In this document: positions 26,701-34,046 of the stretch, in pieces
Layout of the letters: every line of letters starts with the position of its first letter
How positions within the stretch are numbered: the stretch's first letter is position 1
DNA from: Pseudomonadota bacterium
GTDB lineage: Bacteria > Pseudomonadota > Alphaproteobacteria > Rhizobiales > Beijerinckiaceae
DNA length: 64,000 nt
Assembly: GCA_020161575.1 (NCBI GenBank)
Contig: JAIUNR010000006.1
Span: 186,001-250,000 of the forward strand
Direction: 5' to 3'
Program-made: the position numbers and the translations under genes
The notes under the pieces: model-generated
The model's database searches: none
Seen by the model: the letters and a program-made list of their open reading frames with translations, nothing else
What the model was told of the DNA's origin: nothing

Positions 26701-27247
26701 TTTCGCGGCCTTTGCACGTTCGGCGCGCGAGGGGGCAAGTCATGCGCGCATTGCGGCGACGCTGCTCGACATGGATATCCGCCGCACGCGCAACGGCAAC
26801 AAGATCGCGATCCTCTCGCTTTCGGACCGTTCGGGCCAGTTCGAGGCGATGCTGTTTTCCGAAATGCTGGTGAAGCATCGGGCGTTGCTGGAGCCGGGAA
26901 CACCGCTTTTCGTCACGATTGCCGGCGCGCTGGAGGGGGAGGAACTACGCGTGCGCATCCTTGAAATGGAGGCGCTTGAAAAGGCGCTGCAACGCACGCA
27001 GCGCGGGCTCCGCATCTTCGTCTCCGAGCAGGCTTTCGCCAATGCGGCGCGGCTCGGCGCCGAATCGCCTGCTGCGGGATTGCAAAGGGCCCTGACCAGG
27101 GGGAGCGATGGCGAGGTCGCGGTCTCGATCATGCTGTCCGATGGCGGGGAGGTCGAGCTGACCCTGCCGGGACGCTATGCGTTGGGCAGCGAGAGGATGA
27201 CGTCGATTTCCGCGCTGCCGGGCATTCTCGATGTGAAGCCGTATTGA
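23783..27247 (+). CDS. dnaE: DNA polymerase III alpha subunit (DnaE1)
   Basis: Replicative polymerase catalytic subunit, 1154 residues. Domains in order: PHP (HLHVHSAFSLLEGA at the start; DTNNLFG), palm with catalytic aspartates in MPDFDIDFC, fingers (CGVIVYQEQVMQIAKVMSGY), tandem HhH, OB-fold (about 960-1060) and C-terminal tau/clamp-interacting part. The length favours DnaE1 over the shorter error-prone DnaE2/ImuC, and no imuA/imuB are nearby. ATG 23783 has AAGGA 8 bases upstream; the frame open back to 23642 would read through the micropeptide in another frame. It follows an SOS promoter, so damage-inducible transcription is likely in addition to any housekeeping promoter. Precedes rpsB, as in related genomes. 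Confidence 0.95.
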   Translation: MTKGPGFVHLHVHSAFSLLEGALPIAKLAKLAAADKMPALALTDTNNLFGALEFSEKLAGSGIQPITGIEMMVDFGDRPIYRNRPNSVLEGRGSLVLLAATPEGYANLMTLSSRAFMETPSQDGIHLPVSALAGRTDGLIALTGGGIGPVDRAFGIGGVDLARARLGTIRDLFPDRLYVEIERFGLREAQRIETRLIDLAVDAKLPLVAANNVYFGSAADFEAHDALLCIAGGVSVEEAERRRLTPEHRFKTRAEMSEIFYDIPFALEASVEIAQRCRQRPRTRKPILPRFTLGTDEGAEAAELRRQAEEGLAARLAAHGPAPGLSVAEYEERLAFELSVIERMKYPGYFLIVADFIKWAKAQGIPVGPGRGSGAGSLVAWSLTITDLDPLRYGLFFERFLNPERVSMPDFDIDFCQERRDEVIRYVVRRYGTQQVAQIITFGSLLARGVMRDVGRVLGLRYSEVDRLTKLVPQNPANPITLEKAIEEEPQLRAAAAENEAVGRMLDIAQKLEGLYRHASTHAAGIVIGDRPLDQLVPLYRDPKSDMPVTQFNMKWVEPAGLVKFDFLGLKTLTVLQGAVNLLARQGREVDLLKIPLDDAPSYAMLSRGETVGVFQVESGGMRRALVDMKPDRIEDIIALVALYRPGPMANIPVYCDVKHGRRAADYAHPMLEPILEETCGVIVYQEQVMQIAKVMSGYSLGEADMLRRAMGKKIKAEMDAQRARFVEGAKANNVTEADADAIFDLLARFADYGFNKSHAAAYALVSYQTAYMKANYPVEFLAASMSLELSNTDKLGEFRREAHRLGIRVEAPDVNRSDVTFDVRGGAILYALAAIKGVGSEAARSIVVARGDKPFKSLADFARRIDPRLLNRRTLEQLVGAGALDSLEANRGKLVAGLDAILAEANAHGQEVASGQGGLFGGGEGAPLVLPDAPPLTLPERLRREHAAAGFFLSGHPLDQFADLLERARIGDFAAFARSAREGASHARIAATLLDMDIRRTRNGNKIAILSLSDRSGQFEAMLFSEMLVKHRALLEPGTPLFVTIAGALEGEELRVRILEMEALEKALQRTQRGLRIFVSEQAFANAARLGAESPAAGLQRALTRGSDGEVAVSIMLSDGGEVELTLPGRYALGSERMTSISALPGILDVKPY

Positions 27248-27424
27248 GGGGGGCGAGAGCCGGACGCGCTCTTTTTCATCGGGGGCAGGCATGGCCTCTT
27301 GCCTTTTCGGTCCCGATGGGTTAGGCGCCGCGCATTCCTCACGCAGGGCAATCGATCACGCATCGATCCGGTGTCGCCTTCCGGCGGCTCTTTTCCCCTG
27401 CGGCGGCACAACCGGAGAACGACT

Positions 27425-28417
27425 ATGGCACTTCCTGACTTCTCGATGCGTCAGCTGCTCGAAGCTGGCGCGCATTTCGGCCATCAGGCCCATCGCTGGA
27501 ACCCGAAAATGGCCCCGTACATTTTCGGCACCCGCAACAACATCCACATTCTCGACCTCGCCCAGACGGTGCCGATGCTCTATCGCGCGCTCGAGGCGAT
27601 TTCGGACACGGTCGCGCGTGGCGGCCGCGTGCTGATGGTCGGCACCAAGCGCCAGGCGCAGGAGCCGATCGCGCAGGCGGCGAAGTCCTCGGCGCAGTAT
27701 TACGTGAATTCGCGCTGGCTCGGCGGCATGCTGACCAACTGGAAGACCATCTCGAACTCGATCGCGCGCCTGCGCAAGGTCGACGAGGTTCTCTCCGCCG
27801 GTGGCCACGGCCTCACCAAGAAAGAGCGCCTGATGCTCTCGCGCGAGCAGGAGAAGCTCACCCGCGCGCTCGGCGGTATCAAGGATATGGGCGGCGTGCC
27901 GAACCTCCTTTTCGTGATCGACACGAACAAGGAGCAGCTCGCGATCCAGGAGGCGAACCGCCTCAACATTCCGGTGGTGGCCATTGTCGACACCAACTGC
28001 AACCCGGATGGCGTGACCTTCCCGATCCCGGCGAATGACGATGCGGGCCGTGCGCTCGCGCTCTATTGCGATCTCGTCGCCCGTGCCGCCATCGACGGCA
28101 TCTCGCGCGGCCAGAGCTCGCTTGGCATCGATATCGGCGCCGCCGATGCGCCGATCGCCGAGGATCTGCCGGCCGTATCCTCGGGCGAGGGCTTCACCCG
28201 CCTTTCCGCGCCGCAGGGCGCGCCCGACGATCTCACCAAGCTCGGCGGCGTCGGCCCGCAGCTTGTCGGCAAGCTCAACGAATATGGCGTGTTCCACTTC
28301 TGGCAGCTCGCCGCGATGAACGAAACCGATGTCGCGGCGCTTGATGGCGCGCTGAAGCTCAACGGCCGCGCGACGCGCGACGGCTGGCTCGACACGGCGC
28401 GCGCGCTGGCCGAGTAA
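27425..28417 (+). CDS. rpsB: 30S ribosomal protein S2 with C-terminal HhH-like extension
   Basis: Small-subunit protein S2, needed for S1 binding and initiation. The core ([38 protein letters not shown]) is standard. At 330 residues it is about 90 longer than E. coli S2 (241): a linker (about 236-266) and a helix-hairpin-helix-like module (267-330, with [15 protein letters not shown] and [14 protein letters not shown]). Similar modules occur on other alphaproteobacterial proteins such as L21. The frame is open upstream to 27299, but ATG 27425 gives the conserved ALPDFSMRQ start after CCGGAG. Followed by a hairpin terminator/attenuator before tsf. Confidence 0.97.
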   Translation: MALPDFSMRQLLEAGAHFGHQAHRWNPKMAPYIFGTRNNIHILDLAQTVPMLYRALEAISDTVARGGRVLMVGTKRQAQEPIAQAAKSSAQYYVNSRWLGGMLTNWKTISNSIARLRKVDEVLSAGGHGLTKKERLMLSREQEKLTRALGGIKDMGGVPNLLFVIDTNKEQLAIQEANRLNIPVVAIVDTNCNPDGVTFPIPANDDAGRALALYCDLVARAAIDGISRGQSSLGIDIGAADAPIAEDLPAVSSGEGFTRLSAPQGAPDDLTKLGGVGPQLVGKLNEYGVFHFWQLAAMNETDVAALDGALKLNGRATRDGWLDTARALAE

Positions 28418-28425
28418 ATCGTTCC

Positions 28426-28454
28426 GACGGGGCTTTGCGGCCCCGTCTTCCTTT
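28426..28454 (+). terminator. rpsB-tsf intergenic terminator/attenuator
   Basis: Perfect 8-bp stem GACGGGGC/GCCCCGTC (28426-28433 with 28440-28447), 6-base loop, then TTCCTTTC. The imperfect U tract suggests partial termination, which would lower tsf relative to rpsB. Confidence 0.65.
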
Positions 28455-28506
28455 CGGGAGTCGGGAAAGACCTGGCTCCCGCTTTTCATTCGACGAGGGC
28501 TTGGAT

Positions 28507-29436
28507 ATGGCGGAAATCACCGCGAGCATGGTGAAGGAACTGCGCGAGAAGACCGACGCAGGCATGATGGATTGCAAGGCGGCGCTCAACGAGACCGGCG
28601 GCGACATGGAAGCCGCGGTTGATCTCCTGCGCAAGAAGGGCCTTGCCAAGGCGGCGAAGAAGGCGGGCCGCGTGGCGGCCGAGGGCCTTGTCGGCATTGC
28701 CGGCGGCGGCACCAAGGCGGTCGTGGTCGAGCTCAATTCCGAGACCGATTTCGTGGCGCGCAACGATCAGTTCCAGGCGCTCGTGCGCAATGTGGCCGGC
28801 GTGGCGCTGAACGGCTCGACTGATGTCGAGGCGATCAAGAACGCGGCCTATCCCGGCGGCGGCACGGTGCAGGAGGCGATCGCCAACCTCGTCGCGACCA
28901 TCGGCGAGAACATGTCGCTGCGTCGCGCAGCGGCGCTTTCGGTCAATGCCGGCGTGGTCGCCTCCTATCTGCACAATGCGGTGGGTGACGGTCTTGGCAA
29001 GATCGGCGTGATCGTCGCGCTGGAATCGACCGGCAATGTCGAGGCGCTCGGCGCCATCGGCCGTCAGGTCGCGATGCATATCGCGGCGGCGAACCCCGTC
29101 GCGCTCGAGGCGTCGAGCGTCGATCCGGCGGTGATCGAGCGCGAGCGCGGTGTTCTCAGCGAGAAGGCGCGCGCTTCGGGCAAGCCGGACAACGTGATCG
29201 AGAAGATCGTCGATTCGGGCCTCAAGACCTTCTTCAAGGAAGTCTGCCTCGTTGATCAGATGTTCGTGCACGATTCGTCGAAGACCGTGGCGCAGGCCGT
29301 CAAGGAGGCCGAGAAGGCCGCCGGCGCGCCGATCGTGCTCAAGGGCTTCGTGCGCTATGCGCTCGGCGAGGGCATCGAGAAGGAAACTGCGGATTTCGCG
29401 GCCGAGGTTGCTGCGGCGGTCGGCGGAAACGGCTAA
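28507..29436 (+). CDS. tsf: elongation factor Ts
   Basis: Guanine-nucleotide exchange factor for EF-Tu. The 309 residues include the N-terminal UBA-like domain, the EF-Tu-contacting signature [18 protein letters not shown], and the core motif [18 protein letters not shown] 28507 begins the standard [13 protein letters not shown]; the frame extends upstream through the terminator but is not used. Second gene of the rpsB-tsf-pyrH-frr series, bounded by hairpins on both sides. Confidence 0.97.
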   Translation: MAEITASMVKELREKTDAGMMDCKAALNETGGDMEAAVDLLRKKGLAKAAKKAGRVAAEGLVGIAGGGTKAVVVELNSETDFVARNDQFQALVRNVAGVALNGSTDVEAIKNAAYPGGGTVQEAIANLVATIGENMSLRRAAALSVNAGVVASYLHNAVGDGLGKIGVIVALESTGNVEALGAIGRQVAMHIAAANPVALEASSVDPAVIERERGVLSEKARASGKPDNVIEKIVDSGLKTFFKEVCLVDQMFVHDSSKTVAQAVKEAEKAAGAPIVLKGFVRYALGEGIEKETADFAAEVAAAVGGNG

Positions 29437-29464
29437 GCTCGCCCAACCGCGACTCGAACGGAAT

Positions 29465-29486
29465 AGGCGGCGCGAGCCGCCTTTTT
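29465..29486 (+). terminator. intrinsic terminator after tsf
   Basis: Perfect 7-bp stem AGGCGGC/GCCGCCT (29465-29471 with 29476-29482), GCGA tetraloop, followed by TTTTT and C. It separates rpsB-tsf from pyrH-frr. Confidence 0.82.
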
Positions 29487-29545
29487 CATGAGACCTGCTT
29501 GCAGCGCGCGGCAGGGCGGAAATCTGACATCTGAAGGGATCGATC

Positions 29546-30277
29546 ATGCAAGGGCAGCGCGGCGGTGTGCCGGTTTTCAAACGGGCGCTGGTGAAGCTTT
29601 CGGGCGAGGCGCTGCTGGGCACCGAGCCGTTCGGCATCCATCAGCCCACGGTGCGCCAGATCGCCGAGGATCTCATCGAGGCCGTGGAGCTTGGTGTCGA
29701 GATCGGGGTGGTGGTCGGCGGCGGCAATATCTTCCGCGGGGCGCAGATGCACGGGATGGGGCTTTCGCGCCCGGCGGCGGATTCGATGGGCATGCTCGGC
29801 ACCGTGATGAATGTCATCGCGCTCGAGGCGCAGCTGACTTCGCTCGGGCAGACAGCGCGCGCGATGAGCGCGGTGGCGATGCCCTCCGTGGTCGAGACCT
29901 ATACCCGCCAGCAGGCGATGGATCATCTTTCCAAGGGGCGCATCGTGCTGCTCGCGGGCGGCACGGGCAATCCGTTCTTCACCACCGATACCGGCGGTGC
30001 CCTGCGCGCGGCGGAGCTTGAATGCGACGTGCTGCTCAAGGCCACGCAGGTCGATGGCGTCTATGACAGCGATCCGCGCAAGAACCCGCAAGCCAAGCGC
30101 TATGATACCGTGAGCTTCGACGAGGTGATCCGCAAGGATCTCAAGGTGATGGATACGGCGGCTTTCGCGGTGGCGCGCGATGCCAAACTTCCCATCGCGG
30201 TCTTCGCGATCCAGGAGCGCGGCTCCATCGCGGCGGTGCTGAAAGGCGAGGGGCGTTCCACACTTGTGACGGGATAA
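29546..30277 (+). CDS. pyrH: UMP kinase
   Basis: Phosphorylates UMP to UDP in pyrimidine nucleotide synthesis; hexameric amino-acid-kinase fold. The 243 residues have the N-terminal KLSGEAL phosphate loop, the glycine-rich VVGGGNIFRG, TGNPFFTTDT, and the late ATQVDGVYDSDP segment, all diagnostic of bacterial PyrH. The N-terminal MQGQRGGVPVFKRALVKLSGE is a short extension relative to E. coli. Preceded by a terminator and followed by frr after 107 bp. Confidence 0.96.
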   Translation: MQGQRGGVPVFKRALVKLSGEALLGTEPFGIHQPTVRQIAEDLIEAVELGVEIGVVVGGGNIFRGAQMHGMGLSRPAADSMGMLGTVMNVIALEAQLTSLGQTARAMSAVAMPSVVETYTRQQAMDHLSKGRIVLLAGGTGNPFFTTDTGGALRAAELECDVLLKATQVDGVYDSDPRKNPQAKRYDTVSFDEVIRKDLKVMDTAAFAVARDAKLPIAVFAIQERGSIAAVLKGEGRSTLVTG

Positions 30278-30384
30278 CGCACGCCGGAATTCGGAGCGCT
30301 TGATCTTTGCCGGCGTATCCGACAAGGAAAATCAGGTTTTGACGTGAGTGGCGCCGCCAAGAGGCCGGCGACAGGGAGAGACAG

Positions 30385-30942
30385 ATGAGCGGATACGATC
30401 TCAATGACATCAAGCGGCGCATGCAGGGTGCCGTGCAATCGCTGAAGACCGATTTCGGCTCGCTCCGCACCGGCCGCGCCTCGGCGAATATCCTCGACCC
30501 GATCGAGGTCGAGATCTATGGCTCGCGGATGCCGCTCAGCCAATGCGCCACGGTTTCCGCCCCCGAGCCGCGCCTGCTCTCCGTGCAGGTCTGGGATCGC
30601 GGCAATGTCCATGCCGTTGAAAAGGCGATCCGGGATTCACCGCTCGGCTTCAATCCCCAGAGCGAGGGGCAGACGATCCGCATCCGCATGCCGGAGCTGA
30701 ACGAGCAGCGCCGCAAGGAGATGGTCAAGGCCGCGCATAAATACACGGAAGCGGCCCGCGTGGCGGCTCGCCATGTGCGCCGCGACGCGCTCGACGTGCT
30801 CAAAAAGCTCGAGAAGGACGGCAAGATGAGCGAGGACGAATCCGCGCGCAACGCCGACCAGGTCCAGAAGACCACGGACCAGACGATCAGCGAGATCGAT
30901 GCGATGCTCGTCCAGAAGGAAAAGGAAATCATGCAGGTCTGA
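30385..30942 (+). CDS. frr: ribosome recycling factor
   Basis: Splits post-termination ribosomes together with EF-G. The 185 residues equal the family length and fold into the tRNA-like two-domain shape; conserved parts include [12 protein letters not shown], the central VQVWDR, and [12 protein letters not shown] in the long helical domain. GGGAG lies upstream of the ATG. Part of the pyrH-frr pair upstream of uppS. Confidence 0.97.
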   Translation: MSGYDLNDIKRRMQGAVQSLKTDFGSLRTGRASANILDPIEVEIYGSRMPLSQCATVSAPEPRLLSVQVWDRGNVHAVEKAIRDSPLGFNPQSEGQTIRIRMPELNEQRRKEMVKAAHKYTEAARVAARHVRRDALDVLKKLEKDGKMSEDESARNADQVQKTTDQTISEIDAMLVQKEKEIMQV

Positions 30943-31111
30943 GCGGCGTTCGCGCCGAACTGCTTAACCGGAACCTTGCGCGTGCCGACGGGTGCGCGCA
31001 ATCTCCGGAACATCCGGCATAGGGAGGATCGTTCTCCCGGACGGGTGAAGGATGGTCCGGCTTTCCAGAGGAGGCCGGGCGAGCCCAGCAACCTCGAGGA
31101 AGCGCCAAGAC

Positions 31112-31882
31112 ATGCCCGTCCCGGTTCCGAACGCTGCCGAGAGCACGCCCGAGGCGGAAGCCGCTTTGGCCAGCCGGCAGCCCAATCGCGGGGTTCGGCA
31201 TCTCGCCGTCATCACGGATGGCAATGGTCGCTGGGCGACGCGGCAGGGCTTGCCACGCGTCGCCGGCCATCGTGCCGGTCTGGAAGCCGTGCGCCGGCTG
31301 GTGCGCATGGCGATTGACCGCGCCATTCCCTATGTGACGATCTTTTCCTTTTCCACCGAGAACTGGACGCGCCCCGCCGAGGAAGTCGGCGAGCTGATGT
31401 CGCTTTTGAAATATTTCGTGCGTTCCGATCTCGCGACGCTGAAGCGGCAGAATGTCCGCGTGCGGATTCTCGGCGAGCGCGCGAGGCTCCAGCCAGATGT
31501 CCGCGCGCTGCTCGACGAGGCGGAGAATGTCACGCGCGCCAATGACGGGCTGACCTTGTGCGTCGCGTTCAATTATGGCGCACGTTCCGAGATGACGCGG
31601 GCATTGCGTGCGATCGCTGCCGACGTCGCGGCAGGAAAGCTCGCGCCCGAAGCGATTTCGGAGGAGATGATCGGCGCTGCTCTCGACACCGCAGGCATCC
31701 CCGATCCCGACCTCCTCATCCGCTCCTCGGGTGAACAGCGCATCTCCAACTTCCTGCTCTGGCAATGCGCTTATACCGAATTTGTTTTTTCGCCCGTCCT
31801 GTGGCCGGATTTCGACGAGGCGGCGCTCGATGCCGCGCTCGACGATTTCGCCAGCCGGCGCCGGCGTTTCGGCGGAGTGTGA
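31112..31882 (+). CDS. uppS: isoprenyl transferase (undecaprenyl diphosphate synthase)
   Basis: Cis-prenyltransferase extending FPP with IPP to C55 undecaprenyl diphosphate, the lipid carrier for peptidoglycan and O-antigen. The 256 residues contain the substrate aspartate in VITDGNGRWAT (Asp36), the GHRAGLEAVRR helix, and the C-terminal IRSSGEQRISNFLLWQ signature. At the position before Asp36 there is Thr35, where the usual motif has Met (MDGNGRW). I chose ATG 31112 over 31052, which would add 20 poorly conserved residues. Its stop is 1 bp ahead of cdsA. Confidence 0.94.
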   Translation: MPVPVPNAAESTPEAEAALASRQPNRGVRHLAVITDGNGRWATRQGLPRVAGHRAGLEAVRRLVRMAIDRAIPYVTIFSFSTENWTRPAEEVGELMSLLKYFVRSDLATLKRQNVRVRILGERARLQPDVRALLDEAENVTRANDGLTLCVAFNYGARSEMTRALRAIAADVAAGKLAPEAISEEMIGAALDTAGIPDPDLLIRSSGEQRISNFLLWQCAYTEFVFSPVLWPDFDEAALDAALDDFASRRRRFGGV

Positions 31883-31883
31883 C

Positions 31884-32564
31884 ATGTCGCGGGAATTGCG
31901 GCTGCGGATCATCTCCGGTGTGATTCTCGCGCTGCTGGCGGTTGGCAGCGACATTCTGGGCGGAGGCGTTTTCGCCGCGATATGGGGCGCCATCGCCCTG
32001 ATCATGCTGCATGAATGGCTCTCCATCATCCGGGCGAAACGCTTCTTCTGGGCCTGGGGGCTGGGCGGGATCGCCTATGTCGCGGGGATGTTCTTTTCCG
32101 TCCTCGCCTTGCGGGGGGAGGGATGGGAAGGGCTGGTCGCGATTCTCTTCCTGTTCGCGATTGTCTGGGGGGCCGATATCGGCGCTTATTTCGCGGGGCG
32201 GACTTTCGGCGGCCCGAAGCTGGCGCCGCGTATTTCGCCCAACAAGACCTGGTCGGGGCTGGTGGGAGGGTTTCTGGCCGCGATCGTGGCGGGGACGATC
32301 CTGCTGGCACTTGCAGGGATTTCCCCCCGGCCCGCGCACGCCGCTGTCGCGGGGCTGCTTGCCCTGCTTTCCGCCGCGGGCGATCTTTTTGAATCGGCCT
32401 TCAAACGCCGCTTCGGAGTCAAGGATTCGGGGCGGCTGATCCCTGGCCATGGCGGTTTTCTGGATCGGCTCGACGGTTTTGTCTTCGCGGTGATTGCCGC
32501 CGCCATGCTCGGAATCGCGCGGGGCGGCGTGCCGGGCGCTGCGGGTGGACTGATTCTCTGGTGA
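31884..32564 (+). CDS. cdsA: phosphatidate cytidylyltransferase CdsA
   Basis: Makes CDP-diacylglycerol from phosphatidic acid and CTP, feeding all phospholipid synthesis. The 226 residues are a hydrophobic, multi-TM protein with the full family signature SAFKRRFGVKDSGR and GHGGFLDRLD near the C-terminus. It is shorter than E. coli CdsA (285), mostly at the N-terminus. ATG 31884 follows the uppS stop by 1 bp. In relatives dxr follows; here the next gene is rseP after 128 bp. Confidence 0.94.
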   Translation: MSRELRLRIISGVILALLAVGSDILGGGVFAAIWGAIALIMLHEWLSIIRAKRFFWAWGLGGIAYVAGMFFSVLALRGEGWEGLVAILFLFAIVWGADIGAYFAGRTFGGPKLAPRISPNKTWSGLVGGFLAAIVAGTILLALAGISPRPAHAAVAGLLALLSAAGDLFESAFKRRFGVKDSGRLIPGHGGFLDRLDGFVFAVIAAAMLGIARGGVPGAAGGLILW

Positions 32565-32692
32565 CGCCACCAGCCTTAACCATGCCGGAACAATGCCCGC
32601 CGACCTGCCTTGTGTTGGTCATGATCGCATGGCAACCATCCTTAAGAAAATATTAACACCGCCATCAGGCGGCCTCTTCCGGAGTAGCAGGC

Positions 32693-33835
32693 GTGGCGAG
32701 TGGTGCGGTCGAATTCCTGGGCAATTTCCTCGGCTATCTCGGGCCTTTCCTGTTCGTTCTGGCGCTTGTCGTCTTCGTCCATGAAATGGGACATTTCCTC
32801 GTCGGCCGCCTGTGCGGGGTCAAGGTCGAGGTCTTCTCGCTTGGATTTGGTCCCCGGCTGCTGAGCATGCGTGATCGCAAGGGGACGGAATGGGCGCTTT
32901 CGGCAATTCCGCTCGGCGGCTATGTCCGCTTCAAGGGCGATGCCGATGCGGCGAGCACGCCCGACCATGCCGCGCTCGCCGGTATGAGCGAGGCCGACAA
33001 GAGCGATTCCTTCCCGCATAAATCGCTTCTGCAACGCTCGGCCATCGTCGCCGCGGGGCCGCTGGCAAACTTTCTCCTGGCCTTTGTCATCTTCGCCGCA
33101 ACCTTCATGCTCGTGGGGCGCATGGCGATCGCGCCGATCGTCGGCAACGTCTCGCCCGGCTCGGCGGCGGAGCGCGCTGGTTTTGTCGCCGGCGACAAGG
33201 TGATCTCTGTCAGCGGACAGCCGGTCGCGACCTTCGACGAGATCGTGCGCCGCGTTTCCGTGGCGGAGGGCGAGCTTCTGCATTTCTCTCTGGAGCGGGA
33301 CGGACGGATTCTCGAGGTGTCCGGAACGCCGACCATCATTTCCCGCAAGACGATGCTGGGAACGGATCGCCGCCCTGTCATGGGGTTCGCGGCCTCGACC
33401 AACCCCGCGCATCTGTTCACGCGCTATTACGGACCGCTGGAAGCCGCGCGCACCGCGATCGGCGAAATCGCCTTCGTGATCGAGCGCACCGGGCATTACA
33501 TCTCCGGCGTCATTATCGGGCGTGAGAAGGTCGACCAGCTCTCGGGCCCGACCCGGATTGCCTATATCTCGGGCAAGGTCGCCGAATCGGGAATCGGTCC
33601 GCTGCTCATGCTGGCGGGAATTCTCTCGATTTCGATTGGTCTCATCAATCTTCTGCCCGTTCCCATGCTGGATGGCGGCCACCTGCTCTTTTACGCTCTG
33701 GAAGCCATCTTCGGACGTCCCCTGAGCCCGCGGACACAGGAAATCAGCTTCCGCGTGGGGTTTGCCCTGGTCATCATGCTGATGCTCTTTTCCACATGGA
33801 ACGATATCATCCATTTGACAGGATTGGCATTTTAA
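32693..33835 (+). CDS. rseP: RIP metalloprotease RseP (site-2 protease family)
   Basis: Intramembrane zinc protease that cleaves anti-sigma factors and signal-peptide remnants. The 380 residues have the zinc site HEMGH (30-34) in the first TM helix, a PDZ domain (about 115-200, SAAERAGFVAGDKV), and the third ligand in PVPMLDGGHLL near residue 325. E. coli RseP has two PDZ domains; here only one is apparent. The start is GTG 32693 with GGAG 8 bases upstream. It sits between cdsA and bamA as usual, but dxr, normally just upstream, is absent. Confidence 0.94.
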   Translation: MASGAVEFLGNFLGYLGPFLFVLALVVFVHEMGHFLVGRLCGVKVEVFSLGFGPRLLSMRDRKGTEWALSAIPLGGYVRFKGDADAASTPDHAALAGMSEADKSDSFPHKSLLQRSAIVAAGPLANFLLAFVIFAATFMLVGRMAIAPIVGNVSPGSAAERAGFVAGDKVISVSGQPVATFDEIVRRVSVAEGELLHFSLERDGRILEVSGTPTIISRKTMLGTDRRPVMGFAASTNPAHLFTRYYGPLEAARTAIGEIAFVIERTGHYISGVIIGREKVDQLSGPTRIAYISGKVAESGIGPLLMLAGILSISIGLINLLPVPMLDGGHLLFYALEAIFGRPLSPRTQEISFRVGFALVIMLMLFSTWNDIIHLTGLAF

Positions 33836-34046
33836 CGATTTTACGTGTGGCGTGGCATTGCATCCCCGGATGCGTTGCACCGGAAACACGAAACTTAGGA
33901 AATCGTAACCAAGCTGGTCTTCTCGGTTGCAATGAGCGATCATTCGGCTAGAAGCAAAGTTCTGGTGGTGGTGTATCTTCCGATACATGCCCTTCGCTCG
34001 TGTGCCTTGCGGCAATGGGCGGGGCGACAATAGGTAGGTTGACGGG

